Positions 55,111-64,000 of a stretch of DNA of 64,000 bases are shown piece after piece. Position numbers and translations under genes: made by a program. The stretch's first letter is position 1, and every line of letters starts with the position of its first letter. The notes beneath the pieces were generated by a model. The model was not told the origin of the DNA, ran no database searches, and worked only from the letters and a program-made list of their open reading frames with translations. Source of the DNA: Maratus speciosus (taxonomy: Eukaryota; Arthropoda; Arachnida; Araneae; Salticidae); assembly GCA_963932465.1 (NCBI GenBank), contig CAWVRF010001067.1:1-64000 (forward strand), read 5' to 3'.

Positions 55111-55876
55111 TTAGAGCTATGTTGGGTTTTACAGAATTTATCTCGGTAATTTGTTCAGCTAGCGTCACCCAATTTTGGTCGATTTCGATATAGAAAGATT
55201 AGTAGGTTTTTTAGAGCTACCAGGTTCCTGGACGGAACTAACATTAGAATTGGATTGCTCCATGTCAACATTTTCGCTTAAATAAACTTAATTTGCGATA
55301 TTTTTGAATTTATTAGCAAGAGGGATAGTAGTACTCTCCTCTGACAAGGGACGCTTAATCCCTTTTTTGACAGCATTGAATAATTCATTTTTACGGTTAG
55401 TGTCATTAATGATTAAGTTAGGTGCTTTTTTATACTGAATAGAACAAAAAAACTAAAAGTAGCAAAGTTTAACAAACTATCAATAGTAGGCTCCCTTAGC
55501 AAAGAAAAAGCATCAAAGCAGGTTCTTCTTACCTCCTCTTGATCGGTAGGTGAAGTAGTGTAACCATCTTTAGCTTTCAAGTCCAAAATGTATCTATCCA
55601 CAAAGGTGTAAAAATCAGCCACTATTTTTTTTAGAATAGTCCTCGAAATTGGACGAAATATTATCAAATTGTTCCTTAAAATCGCTGACTAACGTACCAT
55701 TTGCGATATTATCAATAACATCCGCCATATAACTCGTATCCTCTATCGACGCCATGCTACAGCTCAAATAGAGATGAAACTATCACACGAACCGCCCCAT
55801 CTGCCATTCGAAACTGCGAAAATATATCATACGAAGGAACTATCACCTGATATGACCTCCTCACAACAGAGCTCCA
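55102..55876 (-). pseudogene. LINE 5' fragment (gag N-terminus), array unit 2
   Basis: Same as unit 1 (ATG 55755), but an extra T in the T-run near 55625-55632 shifts the frame after about 40 residues, and a missing G near 55196 breaks the MEQSN part. Several sites (e.g. Gly for Cys after LKAKD) match the leftmost LINE copy rather than units 1 and 3. Confidence 0.7.
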
Positions 55877-56034
55877 ACGCAACTCGAAAAAATAGAATTT
55901 TTAAACAATTTCCCCTCAAAGTTATGAAAGTAAATCTTAGTTAAAAGTTTCTGGTGCTAATCTTAATAAAACTTGGGTGGGATAAAATATATCCCATCGC
56001 CCCTAAAGGGGTTAAATTTTAACTAATAAATATT

Positions 56035-56068
<34 letters not shown>

Positions 56069-57192
56069 GACCTAACGATTTATTTGTTTCAGAAAATGCT
56101 GAAAAATGTTGGAAACTTTCATAAAAGAAACTTTTAAAGATTATAAATAAATTAAATTAACGTAATAAACCGCGAGAAAATTAACGCGAGAAAAAAAAAA
56201 AACAAAAAAACATGACAATTCCACTAGCGAAGAAAACGAAATACATTTAAATTATCAGATTCTACAGATTCCGAGTAAATAGAAGTGGATTATGATCACT
56301 GTGTCTGTTATGCAAAACAATATAATATCACATCCAAAAAGAATGTCTTGATACAATGCATAAGGTACCTGAAGTGGTTCCATGAAACGTGTACAAATTA
56401 TCAAGATCTTCTTTGCCAAGCATGTGGTAAGATTTTACGGAAAGTGAAGTATTGAAATTATACTTTAAATTTAGTATATTCGAGTTTTCTTCACTCATTT
56501 TCCATCATATAACTGCATCTTTACAAATTCATGTATATTTTTCATGATTAACTATATGAAATGTGTCATTTTTTTGCTATTTAGATTAACTTTTTCTTTC
56601 TTGTATTGGATAGCCATTTCTCCTCAGCGTTAAGGAGAGATGGCCATCTGCCATTTAAATTTCAATTTTGTTTAACACATTTTGTTTTAAAAATATTTAA
56701 TTATTTTTTGCATAAAATATTATGAGTATATGTATAAAAATTTTAAATATGCATCAATATTTCTTGTATTTTCATTTTAAGAATTTTTATTTTAATTTTT
56801 AAAAAATATGACCATCTATGCTAGAGTTACCTATTAAAATAACTAGAAAGGGTGAGTTCGCGATTAGCATGAAGCTAAGGACCCAGTATAAATATAAAAT
56901 TGTTATACCAAAAGTTTTTTCATCAATAATGAAAGATAGAAATTTATTTTCTTACCTTTCTGGTAAAGCAGACATACGCTGGTTTCCTTCATGTGAAAAC
57001 AACCTATAATTTTTTATTTAATGAGTAGATGTTGTGAATCGTGAAAAATATCTTCTTTAAATAATGCAGATGCAGTTGTAGAGAAAAAAAAATATTTAAT
57101 TCTTGAAGAATATCTTGATTACAGGGTTCCACACACACACACTAAAAAATATAAAGTAAAAGGGTTAAATATGAATAATATAAGAGTAATGA
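55877..57192. other. Palindromic terminus, AAT tract, pogo relic and spacer, array unit 2
   Basis: Same contents as 49941-51272: terminus with TTAA at 56012, AAT tract 56036-56067, pogo-type tail 56255-56455 (+), hairpin near 56612-56650, spacer to the LTR. The long A-run of unit 1 is shortened here. Confidence 0.65.
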
Positions 57193-57625
57193 TGTTGGAA
57201 ATCCAGTAAGAGACATTGGTCTTCCATAAGACAAAGAGTTAACGCACGAAAAACCGCGCGTCTTGGCCTCACAAAATCGGGCCTTCAAGTGAAGAAGTAA
57301 AAAGGGACCCACAAGAGTTAAAACAGAGTAAAAAACCTGAAACAATAAAAACTGCTTAACAAGCAAAAAGGGTCTATTTAAAATGAGTCTATCAGAAAAG
57401 TTCTGTAGTGCTGCGATCTGTTGTCGCCTTTTCGAAACAAAAGTCTCTTACACAATTGTTCGCTAGTTTGCGATCTTACGCCACCATAGCTCAGGGAAGT
57501 GTCGCCATCTTGGAACATATTTCACAACAAAAAAAAAAGCGTTGCATATTTCACGAGGAAATTGTCATTTCACAAGCGAGGTGATGTTGGACATAAAATC
57601 ACTTACACTGTGACGTTTTCCAACA
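57193..57625 (-). repeat. Copia-type LTR, array unit 2
   Basis: 433 bp, TGTTGGAA...TTCCAACA ends, nearly identical to 51273-51705. The flanking text at the left edge (AAGAGTAATGA) matches unit 3, not unit 1. Confidence 0.8.
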
Positions 57626-57640
57626 CCCCCGCTTTTTATG

Positions 57641-60600
57641 TCAAACCGACGAGCGTAGAATGTTTAACTTGTTTCTCAAACACTCGAAATGAGGCTTAGG
57701 CAACGGCTTGGTGAGCACGTCTGCCAGCATTAACTTCGATGGGCAATAAGTTATTTTGATTATACCATTCTGGCATAGATGTCTGATGTGGTGATACTTA
57801 ACTTCCACGTGTTTAGTTCTTGTCTATGCCTTTTCGTTTTCGGTCAATCTTATGGCTGATAAGTTATCTTCGTACAATGTTACGGGTAGTTGTTGACACA
57901 GTTCGAGGTCATTTAACAGGTCTAACAACCACGAAATCTCTTGACCTGCATTAGAGGCAGCGATATATTCAGCCTCCGTGGACGAGAGTGCTGTGCAACT
58001 CTGCTTCCTCGATGACCATGCCAATATATTATTTCCTAATTTAAACAAGTTTCCAGTGGTTGATTTCCTGTCTATTCTGTCGTTCCCCCAATCGGCATCG
58101 CTATATGCCGTTAGGATTGGAGGTTTTGTTTTATCTATGACGAATTTAAGATCTTTGGTAGTAAGCAGATATCTAATTAATTTCTCGATAGCTTGCCAAT
58201 CGACTTCCCTTGGGGATTCATTCCTTCTTCCCAGGATGTTAACGACTGATGCTATGTCGGGTCTAGTTAAAGTTGCAATGTATAGAAGCCCTCCTATAGC
58301 CTGTCTAAATTTTACGTTATCTCCCATTAGTTTCCCGTTTGGATCTAGATTAAAGTAGTTAGTATTCATGGGTGTATACGTAGGCTTACCATTTAACAAA
58401 TTGAATTTTTCTGCGATTTGTATTATTTTGTGTTCCTGGTCTAATTCTAGATTACCGTTTGCTGTTTCCTTTATGTTTATGCCTAAATATTGTGTTACTT
58501 GACCCAAATTTTTGATTTCGTATTGCTTTGATAATTCAGTGTATATTTCGTGTGTGTCTGTTTTGTCTCCTGCGACTAAGATGTCATCAACATACACTAT
58601 TATGTATGCGATTTTTCCATCTTGGACTCTTTTGTACAGACATTTGTCTGACGCGCATTCAACGAAATTTAGTTCTTTTAGAGATTTACTTATTTTTTGG
58701 TTCCACGCCCTAGCTGCCTGCTTAAGGCCGTAAATCGCTTTGTTTAAACTACACTCTTTATCTTCTTCCCCTTTCGTTATGTATCCCTCTGGCTGATGCA
58801 TATAAACCTCCTCTTCTAAATCGCCATGTAAGAAAGCAGTTTTGACATCTAGGTGAGTTATTTTAAGATCTTTGTACACCGCTGCGTTTAAGAATGCTCG
58901 TAGGGTGGTATGCGCTACAACGGGTGCGTAGGTCTCGTCAAAATCGCTTCCATATTTTTGAGCATATCCCTTAGCGACCAATCTGGCTTTATATCGCTCT
59001 ATAGACCCGTTGGCTCCCCTTTTTGCCTTAAACGTCCACCTACAACCTATGACGCGTTTTCCCGGGATAGGTTTTATTAATCTCCAAGTATTATTTTGCT
59101 TCAGAGAATCTATTTCCTCACTAGTGGCTTTTAGCCATTTATCTTTAGTTTCTGCGTCATTGATATTTTGTAGGACTGTCCATGACTTTGGCTCCTGAAT
59201 TTGACACAGGTTTGCGCTTATTCCATAACGGTTAGGTGGTACGCCACGATTTTGTCTCTGCGATCTTCTCGGCTCAAGGGATGTGTCGGTCGGGGTGTTA
59301 TTCTGATCATCGTCGCGCTCTTCTAGATCAATTTCAATATTATCTGCGGGAGTTTGTTCGATGTTTTGATTTTCTTTGGCGGGTATAATTTCCTCATCTT
59401 TTATACCTTCTTCGAAGAATTTTACGGTTCTAGATATTATAATTTTATTTTCACCCGTATATATCCTATAGCCCTTGCTTCTGAAATCATATCCCAACAT
59501 TATTCCTTCGATGGCTTTCTCATCTAATTTATTTCTTTTAAGTTTGTCGACATAGGCAAATGCCTTACATCCGAATGTTTTGATGTTCGAGATATCGGGT
59601 TTTCTTTTATGCCAAAGTGTCATGTTATTTTTGCTAGCCTTTGTTGGTAGACGGTTGATGAGGTAGGTGGCGGACATGACAGCTTCCCCCCAGAATTGCT
59701 TAGGTAACTTGGCGTCCGACAACATGGTTCTAGCCATTTCCACTATCGTTCTATTCTTACTTTCTGAAACGCCGTTCTGTGGGCTAGAATAGGGAACACT
59801 CAATTGACGCTCTATCCCGTTTTCTATCAGGCAGTTTTCAAATTCGTCACTGATATACTCTTTTGCGTTATCGGACCTTATTGCCTTTATCAACTTGCCA
59901 AATTTATTTTTTGTTAGCGCTATGTATTCTTTCAGTTTGAAAACGGCTTCCGATTTATGCGCGATTAAGTATGATATTGTGTACCTGCTATAATCATCCG
60001 TGAATGTTATAAAGTACCTTTTCCCTCCTATCGTTTCAGTATTCATGGGGCCACATATATCGGAATGTGCGAGGGTACCGATGTCTTTGCTTCTGTTTGT
60101 GGCTACTTTAGAGTAGGGCAGAGCGGAAAGTTTCCCTTCAATGCACTTGGTGCATCGCGTGTCATGTTTACATTTGTTAATTGTTATCCCATTGGCTAAT
60201 TCATGATTAACAAGGTATTTAATATCATCAAAATTTTTGTGTCCGAGTCTTCGGTGCCACAATGAAATACAATTTGTATTGTTACAGAAAGTTTGAGTAC
60301 TTATAGTATAGCCGTAATCATCTTCAGGGTTTAATACGTAGAGATTATCATTTAATTTAGCTGTCAAGATTATATTATCATCTTTGACAAATAAACATGC
60401 ATTTTTCTCGAAAATTACCCTTATATTATTTTCAGTGGCTTTCTTAACTGACAATAAATTGCCCTTTAGTTCTGGACAGTATAATACGTTTCTTAGTGTA
60501 ATGTAGTGGTTTTTGTCTGTTTTTATTTTTACGTCGCCCATACCTTCCGAATTAAGCCTTTTTCCATTAGCGATTGTTATATTCCCAAAATTCCCGGCTG

Positions 60601-61030
60601 TGAATGTAGCAAAATTTGTTTTTGCTGATGCAACGTGCCTGGTACAACCCGAGTCAATGATATATGTGTTTGGATCTGTTGTTTGTGTTTGGTTAATTTT
60701 TACTGACTCAATTTCAAAATTGTTTTCCACTGGGAAGAGAGGAATGATCGATTGGTTGACCTCATCCTCTATATTTGACTTGCTGTTGAAACAGAAATTC
60801 GAGGAGTCGGTTTTACTACCATTGTGTTGATTTTTGGTGTTTACCGAATTGGCTTTAAAGTTGGCGTGGTTTTTAAATTTATTACTGTTATAATTTTCAC
60901 TTCTTTGGTAATTGTTTTTCTGTTTGTTTTTCAATTTGTAACATTCTGAACGAGCGTGCCCATCTCGTTGACAGAAGCTGCAATATTTTTTGTTTCCTTT
61001 ATTTATAATTTTATATGCTGTGTTCTCCTT
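57641..61030 (-). pseudogene. Ty1/copia Pol-like polyprotein, array unit 2, late nonsense
   Basis: Same domain order as unit 1 with all catalytic motifs, and the canonical AKGYAQ RT motif. A CAG-to-TAG change after NEKA stops the frame at 57824-57826, removing the last 61 residues of the RNase H region (TKHVEVKYHHI onward). Unit 3 carries the same stop. It lacks gag and an ATG as in unit 1. Confidence 0.88.
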
Positions 61031-61796
61031 TTAGAGCTATGTTGGGTTTTACAGAATTTATCTCGGTAATTTGTTCAGCTAGCGTCACCCAATTTTGGTC
61101 GATTTCGATATAGAAAGGATTAGTAGGTTTTTTAGAGCTACCAGGTTCCTGGACGGAACTAACATTAGAATTGGATTGCTCCATGTCAACATTTTCGCTT
61201 AAATAAACTTAATTTGCGATATTTTTGAATTTATTAGCAAGAGGGATAGTAGTACTCTCCTCTGACAAGGGACGCTTAATCCCTTTTTTGACAGCATTGA
61301 ATAATTCATTTTTACGGTTAGTGTCATTAATGATTAAGTTAGGTGCTTTTTTATACTGAATAGAACAAAAAAAACTAAAAGTAGCAAAGTTTAACAAACT
61401 ATCAATAGTAGGCTCCCTTAGCAAAGAAAAAGCATCAAAGCAGGTTCTTCTTACCTCCTCTTGATCGGTAGGTGAAGTAGTGTAACAATCTTTAGCTTTC
61501 AAGTCCAAAATGTATCTATCCACAAAGGTGTAAAAATCAGCCACTATTTTTTTAGAATAGTCCTCGAAATTGGACGAAATATTATCAAATTGTTCCTTAA
61601 AATCGCTGACTAACGTACCATTTGCGATATTATCAATAACATCCGCCATGTAACTCGTATCCTCTATCGACGCCATGCTACAGCTCAAATAGAGATGAAA
61701 CTATCACACGAACCGCCCCATCTGCCATTCGAAACTGCGAAAATATATCATACGAAGGAACTATCACCTGATACGACCTCCTCACAACAGAGCTCC
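61022..61796 (-). pseudogene. LINE 5' fragment (gag N-terminus), array unit 3
   Basis: ATG 61676, 155 residues to TAA at 61209, then the in-frame MEQSN continuation to GGAGAAC. Identical to unit 1 at the diagnostic sites (Cys after LKAKD; CATGTAACTCG), unlike unit 2. Confidence 0.7.
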
Positions 61797-61955
61797 AACG
61801 CAACTCGAAAAAATAGAATTTTTAAACAATTTCCCCTCAAAGTTATGAAAGTAAATCTTAGTTAAAAGTTTCTGGTGCTAATCTTAATAAAACTTGGGTG
61901 GGATAAAATATATCCCATCGCCCCTAAAGGGGTTAAATTTTAACTAATAAATATT

Positions 61956-61995
<40 letters not shown>

Positions 61996-63126
61996 GACCT
62001 AACGATTTATTTGTTTCAGAAAATGCTGAAAAATGTCGGAAACTTTCATAACAGAAACTTTTAAAGATTATAAATAAATTAAATTAACGTAATAAACCGC
62101 GAGAAAATTAACGCGAGAAAAAAAAAACGAAAAAAAAACAAAAAAAAATGACAATTCCACTAGCGAAGAAAACGAAATACATTTAAATTATCAGATTCTA
62201 CAGATTCCGAGTAAATAGAAGTGGATTATGATCACTGTGTCTGTTATGCAAAACAATATAATATCACATCCAAAAAGAATGTCTTGATACAATGCATAAG
62301 GTACCTGAAGTGGTTCCATGAAACGTGTACAAATTATCAAGATCTTCTTTGCCAAGCATGTGGTAAGATTTTACGGAAAGTGAAGTATTGAAATTATACT
62401 TTAAATTTAGTATATTCGAGTTTTCTTCACTCATTTTCCATCATATAACTGCATCTTTACAAATTCATGTATATTTTTCATGATTAACTATATGAAATGT
62501 GTCATTTTTTTGCTATTTAGATTAACTTTTTCTTTCTTGTATTGGATAGCCATTTCTCCTCAGCTTTAAGGAGAGATGGCCATCTGCCATTTAAATTTCA
62601 ATTTTGTTTAACACATTTGGTTTTCAATATTTAATTATTTTTTGCATAAAATATTATGAGTATATGTATAAAAATTTTAAATATGCATCAATATTTCTTG
62701 TATTTTCATTTTAAGAATTTTTATTTTAATCTTTAAAAATTATGACCATCTATGCTAGAGTTACCTATTAAAATAACTAGAAAGGGTGAGTTCGCGATTA
62801 GCATGAAGCTAAGGACCCAGTATAAATATAAAATTGTTATACCAAAAGTTTTTTCATCAATAATGAAAGATAGAAATTTATTTTCTTACCTTTCTGGTAA
62901 AGCAGACATACGCTGGTTTCCTTCATGTGAAAACAACCTATAATTTTTTATTTAATGAGTAGATGTTGTGAATCGTGAAAAATATCTTCTTTAAATAATA
63001 CAGATGCAGTTGTAGAGAAAAAAAAAATATTTAATTCTTGAAGAATATCTTGATTACAGGGTTCCACACACACACACTAAAAATATAAAGTAAAAGGGTT
63101 AAATATGAATAATATAAGAGTAATGA
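61797..63126. other. Palindromic terminus, AAT tract, pogo relic and spacer, array unit 3
   Basis: Same contents as in units 1 and 2: TTAA at 61933, AAT tract 61958-61995, pogo-type tail 62191-62391 (+), hairpin near 62546-62585. The A-run is broken by C and G. Confidence 0.65.
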
Positions 63127-63562
63127 TGTTGGAAATCCAGTAAGAGACATTGGTCTTCCATAAGACAAAGAGTTAACGCACGAAAAACCGTGCGTCTTGG
63201 CCTCACAAAATCGGGCCTTCAAGTGAAGAAGTAAAAAGGGGCCCACAAGAGTTAAAACAGAGTAAAAAACCTGAAACAATAAAAACTGCTTAACAAGCAA
63301 AAAGGGTCTATTTAAAATGAGTCTATCAGAAAAGTTCTGTAGTGCTGCGATCTGTTGTCGCCTTTTCGAAACAAAAGTCTCTTACACAATTGTTCGCTAG
63401 TTTGCGATCTTACGCCACCATAGCTCAGGGAGTTGTCGCCATCTTGGAACATATTTCACAACCAAAAAAAAAAACGCGTTGCATATTTCACGAGGAAATT
63501 GTCATTTCACAAGCGAGGTGATGTTGGACATAAAATCACTTACACTGTGACGTTTTCCAACA
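63127..63562 (-). repeat. Copia-type LTR, array unit 3
   Basis: 436 bp with the same ends as the other two LTRs. Longer by 3 bp owing to an A-run near 63463-63475. Confidence 0.8.
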
Positions 63563-63577
63563 CCCCCGCTTTTTATG

Positions 63578-64000
63578 TCAAACCGACGAGCGTAGAATGT
63601 TTAACTTGTTTCTCAAACACTCGAAATGAGGCTTAGGCAACGGCTTGGTGAGCACGTCTGCCAGCATTAACTTCGATGGGCAATAAGTTATTTTGATTAT
63701 ACCATTCTGGCATAGATGTCTGATGTGGTGATACTTAACTTCCACGTGTTTAGTTCTTGTCTATGCCTTTTCGTTTTCGGTCAATCTTATGGCTGATAAG
63801 TTATCTTCGTACAATGTTACGGGTAGTTGTTGACACAGTTCGAGGTCATTTAACAGGTCTAACAACCACGAAATCTCTTGACCTGCATTAGAGGCAGCGA
63901 TATATTCAGCCTCCGTGGACGAGAGTGCTGTGCAACTCTGCTTCCTCGATGACCATGCCAATATATTATTTCCTAATTTAAACAAGTTTCCAGTGGTTGA
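63578..64000 (-). pseudogene. Ty1/copia Pol-like polyprotein, array unit 3, 3' end only (window edge)
   Basis: The C-terminal RNase H part (LGNNILAWSSRKQ, SSTEAEYIAAS, LYEDNLSAIRL) with the shared nonsense codon after NEKA (63761-63763). The rest lies outside the window. Confidence 0.85.

Larger units (their letters stand above)
48981..64000 (-). repeat. Head-to-tail array of a ~5.92-5.94 kb chimeric LINE-copia unit
   Basis: Unit landmarks repeat at constant spacing: LINE gag ATG at 49819, 55755 and 61676 (5936, 5921); LTR left edge at 51273, 57193 and 63127 (5920, 5934). There is a short partial unit (48981-49164, copia only), two full units (49165-55101; 55102-61021) and a partial one cut by the window end. 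Unit order on the minus strand: LINE 5' fragment, copia zinc knuckle to RNase H, copia LTR, pogo-type tail fragment, (AAT)n, palindromic terminus. Copies are nearly identical; length differences come mainly from A- and AAT-runs. Confidence 0.9.

Noticed and set aside
49165..61021. Pure assembly duplication of one unit
   Set aside because: Units differ by many substitutions, a nonsense codon, frameshifts and run lengths, and the differences are mosaic. Not fully excluded without reads.
48981..64000. Ordinary LTR-sharing tandem copia array
   Set aside because: Each unit has one LTR, but no primer-binding site or gag start follows it; instead a spacer, pogo relic and LINE fragment lie between LTR and zinc knuckle.

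Overview
This is a eukaryotic, very AT-rich window that I read as transposon-dominated intergenic DNA from an arthropod, plausibly an arachnid. The arthropod reading is an inference from the mix of intact and decayed mariner/Tc1, pogo/Tigger, piggyBac, copia, gypsy, jockey-like LINE and tRNA-SINE sequences, the long homopolymers, and the absence of any operon or bacterial-type gene. I found no host gene with recognisable exons. Nearly every protein-like signal belongs to a mobile element, and most are broken.

Left part (1-13,500): foldback elements; a five-copy ~145-bp satellite with an invariant 17-bp core; a TIR element; an unrecognised ~100-codon ORF (4067-4366); a piggyBac transposase relic (5513-6300); a Tc1 relic (6432-6708); then a decayed ~33-bp minisatellite that other elements have interrupted. 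Those elements include an intact-looking Tc1/mariner transposon (7524-9049: TA duplications, 28-bp perfect TIRs, 331-residue DD34E transposase) and a tRNA-derived SINE with a 13-bp target duplication. A ~119-bp C/G-run minisatellite, a large foldback and a 110-bp tandem repeat follow.

Middle (13,500-46,900): a gypsy integrase relic (14553-15475), twin poly-A-looped MITEs (17.3-18.3 kb), a foldback joined to a 212-bp duplication (19.5-20.2 kb), a mariner relic, several dispersed repeat pairs, a ~430-bp-unit tandem array (29.4-31.2 kb), a second SINE with a 10-bp duplication, a TIR element with a nested tRNA-like sequence, a TA-flanked Tigger element with a decayed transposase (35294-37843), pogo- and mariner-type non-autonomous elements, and a ~900-bp degenerate CTGT tract.

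Right part (47,500-64,000): this is the most unusual section. A jockey-like LINE gag pseudogene lies next to a head-to-tail array of a ~5.92-5.94 kb chimeric unit. Read on the minus strand, each unit is a 5' LINE gag fragment fused out of frame to a copia element that has lost most of its gag (zinc knuckle-protease-integrase-RT-RNase H), then a single copia LTR, a plus-strand fragment of a pogo-type transposase tail, an (AAT)n tract and a CCCC/GGGG palindromic terminus. Two full units and two partial ones are visible. The window ends inside the array. Variant sites are mosaic among units, which suggests exchange between copies.
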